Part shown: one piece after another, positions 60,943 to 64,000 of the stretch
How the letters are laid out: the number at the start of each line of letters is the position of its first letter
How positions within the stretch are numbered: the stretch's first letter is position 1
Assembly: GCA_965372015.1 (NCBI GenBank)
Contig: CBDVAP010000001.1
Coordinates: 1 to 64,000 of the forward strand
DNA from: JACZSB01 sp965372015
GTDB lineage: Bacteria; Fidelibacterota; Marinisomatia; SCGC-AAA003-L08; TS1B11
Direction of reading: 5' to 3'
Length of the DNA: 64,000 nt
Made by a program: the position numbers and the translations under genes
Notes under the pieces: generated by a model
What the model was told of the DNA's origin: nothing
Databases searched by the model: none
Seen by the model: only the letters and a program-made list of their open reading frames with translations

Positions 60943-62654
60943 CCCGCATCTGGCGCTCGGAAGTACCGTTGCCGTCCTATCCGGCCAACCTGGCCCGGAT
61001 GCTCAATGCCAATGCCGCCCGCTTCGCTGCAGGCCCCGTTTACCAGGAAGTCAAAGACGGCCGCCTGCAGACGCTGTCGTGGGAGCGCTTCCAGGCCGAG
61101 GTGGCCGCCATCCAGTCCTGGCTAAAGGCCGCCGGCTTCGCCCCCGGTGACCGCCTGGCGATCCTCTCACGCAATCGCCGGGAGATGCTGGAGCTGGAGC
61201 TGGCCGCCATGTCGATGGGTGGGCTGGCAGTGCCCATTTTCACCGGCTATCCCCCCAACCGGACCGACTCGCTGGTACAATTCTGCGAACCAAAACTGGT
61301 GGCCGTGGCCGATCAGGAACAATTTGCCAAACTCCAGTCGCCCCAGGCTTTTAGCGCGGTCATTCACTTTGACGATGTCACAGCCGGCGGCGGGGAGCAT
61401 CTGGCGCCCTTTAGTGAACTGCTGGCACAGCCCACCAGCCACAGCGAGGTAGTCGGCGACCAGGTTCCGGCCGACAGCGTGGCTTTGATGATGTACACCT
61501 CCGGCACCATGGGCCGGCCCAAATGCGTGCAGCTGACCCACGGCAACATCCTGTCCCAACAAGCGGCCATGCGGGTGCTCTGGAACCTGAGCGAGAACGA
61601 CCGCCTGCTGTCGTACCTGCCCTGGCATCACAGTTTCGGTGGCATTTTCGAGAAGTACGCCGCCCTGACCAACGGAGCGGTATTGACATTGGAGCACGGC
61701 TATGGCAAGGACCTGGAGGTGTTGCTGGAGAATTGGCGGCGGGTCAGGCCCACCATCTTTTTCAGTGTGCCCCGGATCTACCAGCAGATCGCCACCCGGG
61801 CGATGCAGGACCCGCAGATCGAGCGATTGATCTTCCACGACCGGTTACGGTTTATCTTCACGGCGGCGGCGCCTTTGCCGGGAAACATCTCCGCCCTGTT
61901 CGAGCAGCGCGGTATCCCGGTGATCGAAGGCTGGGGCCTGACCGAGACCTCTCCCTGCTGCACCGTCACCGACCCCGGCCTGGAGCGGGAACCGGGCGTG
62001 GTGGGCCGGCCGATCCCCGGGGTGCAGCTCAAGCTGGCCGACGATGGTGAAATACTGGTCAAGGGGGCCAATGTGATGTCGGGCTACTATAACAATCCCC
62101 AGGCCACGGCGGCGGCCTTCACCCCGGACGGCTGGTTCCGTACCGGTGACGTGGGTGAATTTGTCGCCGGCGGCCTGCGCCTGATCTCGCGCCAGGACCG
62201 CATATTTAAACTGAGTAATGCCGAGAAGGTGATTCCCGCCGAGATCGAGAATTTATTCGCCGCCGACTGCGCTTTCCTGGCCCAGGCCTATGTGACCGGC
62301 AACGGCCGCGACCACCCGGTGGCCCTGCTGTTCCCCAACCGGGCCATGCTGGCCATGCTGCCCGATTCCTCCCAGGTCAAGGAGGGCTGCCGGCGCCCGC
62401 GTAGCCTGGCCGCCATGGCTGGCTGCCTCAAGGACTGCCTGAGTGTGCTCAACCGGTCCATCGACGCCAAGTACGCCCGCCCGCAGGCAGCGTTACTGCT
62501 GGACCGGGACCTCTCCATCGAGAACGAGGAGCTCACGCCCTCCATGAAACTGGCCCCCAACGTGGTGGGGAAGGTCTTCAAGGCCAATATCGAATATCTC
62601 TATGGCAACGGGGAAGCGCCCCCTGAGAAGGCCTATATAATCAAGCTGGGATAA
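60939..62654 (+). CDS. AMP-forming acyl-CoA ligase
   Basis: 571 residues from ATG 60939, overlapping the D stop (ATGA). ANL motifs: MMYTSGTMGRPKCVQLTHG, WGLTETSPCC, FRTGDVGEF, SRQDRIFKLSNAEKVIPAE (a departure from the usual KKD..SGGK hinge) and C-terminal LTPSMKLAPN with catalytic Lys. Overall it resembles FadD15-like long-chain ligases more than compact benzoate-CoA ligases. In this operon it likely forms the CoA thioester used by the reductase, which suggests a bulky or long side-chain acid rather than plain benzoate; that is inference. Confidence 0.85.
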   Translation: MTRIWRSEVPLPSYPANLARMLNANAARFAAGPVYQEVKDGRLQTLSWERFQAEVAAIQSWLKAAGFAPGDRLAILSRNRREMLELELAAMSMGGLAVPIFTGYPPNRTDSLVQFCEPKLVAVADQEQFAKLQSPQAFSAVIHFDDVTAGGGEHLAPFSELLAQPTSHSEVVGDQVPADSVALMMYTSGTMGRPKCVQLTHGNILSQQAAMRVLWNLSENDRLLSYLPWHHSFGGIFEKYAALTNGAVLTLEHGYGKDLEVLLENWRRVRPTIFFSVPRIYQQIATRAMQDPQIERLIFHDRLRFIFTAAAPLPGNISALFEQRGIPVIEGWGLTETSPCCTVTDPGLEREPGVVGRPIPGVQLKLADDGEILVKGANVMSGYYNNPQATAAAFTPDGWFRTGDVGEFVAGGLRLISRQDRIFKLSNAEKVIPAEIENLFAADCAFLAQAYVTGNGRDHPVALLFPNRAMLAMLPDSSQVKEGCRRPRSLAAMAGCLKDCLSVLNRSIDAKYARPQAALLLDRDLSIENEELTPSMKLAPNVVGKVFKANIEYLYGNGEAPPEKAYIIKLG

Positions 62655-62655
62655 G

Positions 62656-63867
62656 ATGCCTCGTCTTCAAGCCCAAAGCCGTCTCAAGTCCGTATTGAAA
62701 GATTACTATGCCGGACTCCAATCTCCCCTGGCCTGGTGCACCAGTGCCGGTCCGGCGGAGATATTGCGAGCCCTGGGTTTCGAGGTCTACTTCCCCGAAA
62801 ACCACGGCGCCCTGCTGGGCGCTTCCCGGATGGCCGGGCGCTATATCCCCCGGGCCCACCAGGCCGGTTACGGCGGTGAAATTTGCTCCTACCTGACCGC
62901 GGATATCGGGGCCTACTTAGCGGGTGAGACCCCCCTCACCGCCGCCTACGGCTTGCCGGCGGTGCCCAAGCCGGACCTGATCGTTTATAACACCAACCAG
63001 TGCCGCGAGGTGGCCGAGTGGTTCAACTTCTTTGGCCGGCAATACGACTGCCCGGTGGTGGGCCTCTACCCGCCCCGCAATCTGGAGCAGGTCCACCCGG
63101 CGGACATCGACCAGGTGGTATCCCAGTTCGACCTGTTGATCTCAGCCGGGGAGCAGGTGATCGGTAAACCGTTGGATCGGGACCGCCTGCGGGAAGTAAC
63201 CCGGCTGAGTTTCGAGGCCAGCGGCCTGTGGCAGGAGGTGCTGCAGACCGCCCGCCGCAGCCCCGCTCCCCTGACATTTTTCGACGGCACAATACTGATG
63301 GCCCCCATAGTGCTTATGCGCGGGACACAAGGGTGTGTCGAGTTCTACCGGCAGACCTTGGGGGAGCTCCAACAGTTGGTGGATGGCGGCCGGGGGGCGG
63401 TGCCTGAGGAGGGAATTCGCTTGTACTGGGAAGGGATGCCCATCTGGGGCCGCCTCCGGTGGTTCTCGGAAATTTGCGCGGAGAACCGGGCGGCGGTGGT
63501 GGCCTCTACTTACTGCAACAGCTGGGTGTTCGAGGGCAATGACCCCGATGATCCCCTGCGGTCACTGGCGACGGCCTATACCGAGATATTCATCAATCGC
63601 GGGGAAGAAGCCAAGCTGGCCTACGTGCAAAAGATGCTGGACCTCTATCGAATCGACGGGGTTATATTTCACGACGCCAAGACCTGTTTTAACAACTCCA
63701 ACAGCCGCTTCGGGCTGCCGTCCCGGCTGCAGTCAGCCAGCGGCGTGGATACCCTGATCATCGACGGCGACTTAAATGACCTCCGCTTTTTCTCGGACGG
63801 CCAGAGCCGAACCAAGCTGGAGACCTTTTTCGAGCAGCTGCAGATGAAAATGGCGGCGGCGCAATAA
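62656..63867 (+). CDS. Third benzoyl-CoA reductase/2-hydroxyacyl-CoA dehydratase-type subunit
   Basis: 403 residues, one base after the ligase stop. It has the HgdB/BcrB architecture: GEICSYLTADIGAYL (Cys77, matching the VCSYVKCDIG region of the B subunit), YNTNQCREVA (Cys116), YWEGMPIWGRLRWFSE, and AKTCFNNSNSRFGLPSRLQ (Cys344) followed by DGDLNDLRFFSDGQSRTK, strongly dehydratase-like. It is clearly distinct from the bcrB and bcrC products. It could pair with another subunit beyond the window, replace one in a second enzyme, or serve as an extra subunit. It shares the operon ATPases, so may use the same activator. Confidence 0.8.
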   Translation: MPRLQAQSRLKSVLKDYYAGLQSPLAWCTSAGPAEILRALGFEVYFPENHGALLGASRMAGRYIPRAHQAGYGGEICSYLTADIGAYLAGETPLTAAYGLPAVPKPDLIVYNTNQCREVAEWFNFFGRQYDCPVVGLYPPRNLEQVHPADIDQVVSQFDLLISAGEQVIGKPLDRDRLREVTRLSFEASGLWQEVLQTARRSPAPLTFFDGTILMAPIVLMRGTQGCVEFYRQTLGELQQLVDGGRGAVPEEGIRLYWEGMPIWGRLRWFSEICAENRAAVVASTYCNSWVFEGNDPDDPLRSLATAYTEIFINRGEEAKLAYVQKMLDLYRIDGVIFHDAKTCFNNSNSRFGLPSRLQSASGVDTLIIDGDLNDLRFFSDGQSRTKLETFFEQLQMKMAAAQ

Positions 63868-63879
63868 CCGGGAATACCG

Positions 63880-64000
63880 ATGACCAAGCAGGCCAGCGAG
63901 CAATTACGGGTGGGGATTATCGGCGCGGGGCCGGTGGGCTCCACCCTGGCGGCCCACCTGGTGGAAGCCGGGGCCTTCGTGGTGCTGTGCGACCAGAACG
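63880..64000 (+). CDS. Start of an NAD(P)-binding oxidoreductase (truncated by window end)
   Basis: ATG 63880 opens a frame running off the end: after about 10 residues it reads VGIIGAGPVGSTLAAHLVEA, a Rossmann GxGxxG motif. The spacing suits ketopantoate-reductase-like (ApbA/PanE) or 3-hydroxyacyl-CoA dehydrogenase-like proteins, which cannot be separated from 40 residues. It lies 12 bases after the third subunit and is probably in the same operon, where a dehydrogenase would fit a beta-oxidation-like follow-up step. Confidence 0.6.
   Translation, partial: MTKQASEQLRVGIIGAGPVGSTLAAHLVEAGAFVVLCDQN

Overview
The window looks like chromosomal DNA from an uncultured Gram-negative bacterium of the FCB superphylum (Marinimicrobia, Calditrichota, KSB1 or a relative; the exact phylum cannot be fixed from the sequence alone). 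The evidence is two giant secreted proteins ending in the type IX-secretion-like C-terminal domain (core QNYPNPFNP, end IKxxLLK), a PorV/PorQ-like outer-membrane protein, lipoproteins with Big2 domains, a TonB receptor with a carboxypeptidase-regulatory-like N-terminus, and many PAS/GAF kinases.

Layout. (1) About 0-21 kb is a sensory region: a truncated haem-type histidine kinase (minus strand), a 1333-residue multi-PAS/GAF kinase with its NarL-type response regulator, two further regulators in successive stages of decay, two chemoreceptors with porin-like outer-membrane proteins, a hybrid kinase and a stand-alone Hpt protein. It shows duplication, fusion scars and pseudogenization. (2) 22-34 kb is a tightly packed run, many stops overlapping the next start: acyl-CoA/AMP ligase, GbsR/MarR-like regulator, SDR, alpha/beta hydrolase, a KAS III homologue lacking catalytic His and Asn, a sodium:solute symporter, a TonB receptor, a secreted protein and a PorV-like protein. 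It reads as an uptake-and-activation locus for an unidentified acid or ester. Two Big2 lipoproteins (one a lipase-like hydrolase) and a dihaem cytochrome lipoprotein follow. (3) 38-47 kb holds two giant secreted proteins, a delta-60/cadherin-like protein and a subtilase, that have exchanged nearly identical domains. (4) 47-55.5 kb is an island bounded by a 51-bp direct repeat: a cyclase-AAA-TPR protein, a PEP-synthase-like phosphotransferase split over two genes, a tyrosine phosphatase and a flavodoxin-fold quinone reductase. (5) 56-64 kb is a MarR-led operon with genes in the order C-B-A-D of class I ATP-dependent benzoyl-CoA reductase, then an acyl-CoA ligase, a third reductase/dehydratase-type subunit and the start of an NAD(P)-binding oxidoreductase cut by the window end.

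Four dispersed copies of an unusual element link regions 2 to 5. Each begins with the last codons of a C-terminal-domain gene (IKxxLLK-stop, or a decayed form) and carries, 29-30 nt past the stop, GGATACG-N4-GGATACG. Two copies abut tRNA 3' fragments, suggesting integration or recombination scars. The strongest candidates for something undescribed are the bcrCBAD-like operon with its extra subunit, the 22-34 kb uptake/KAS locus, and the tail-plus-GGATACG repeat family.
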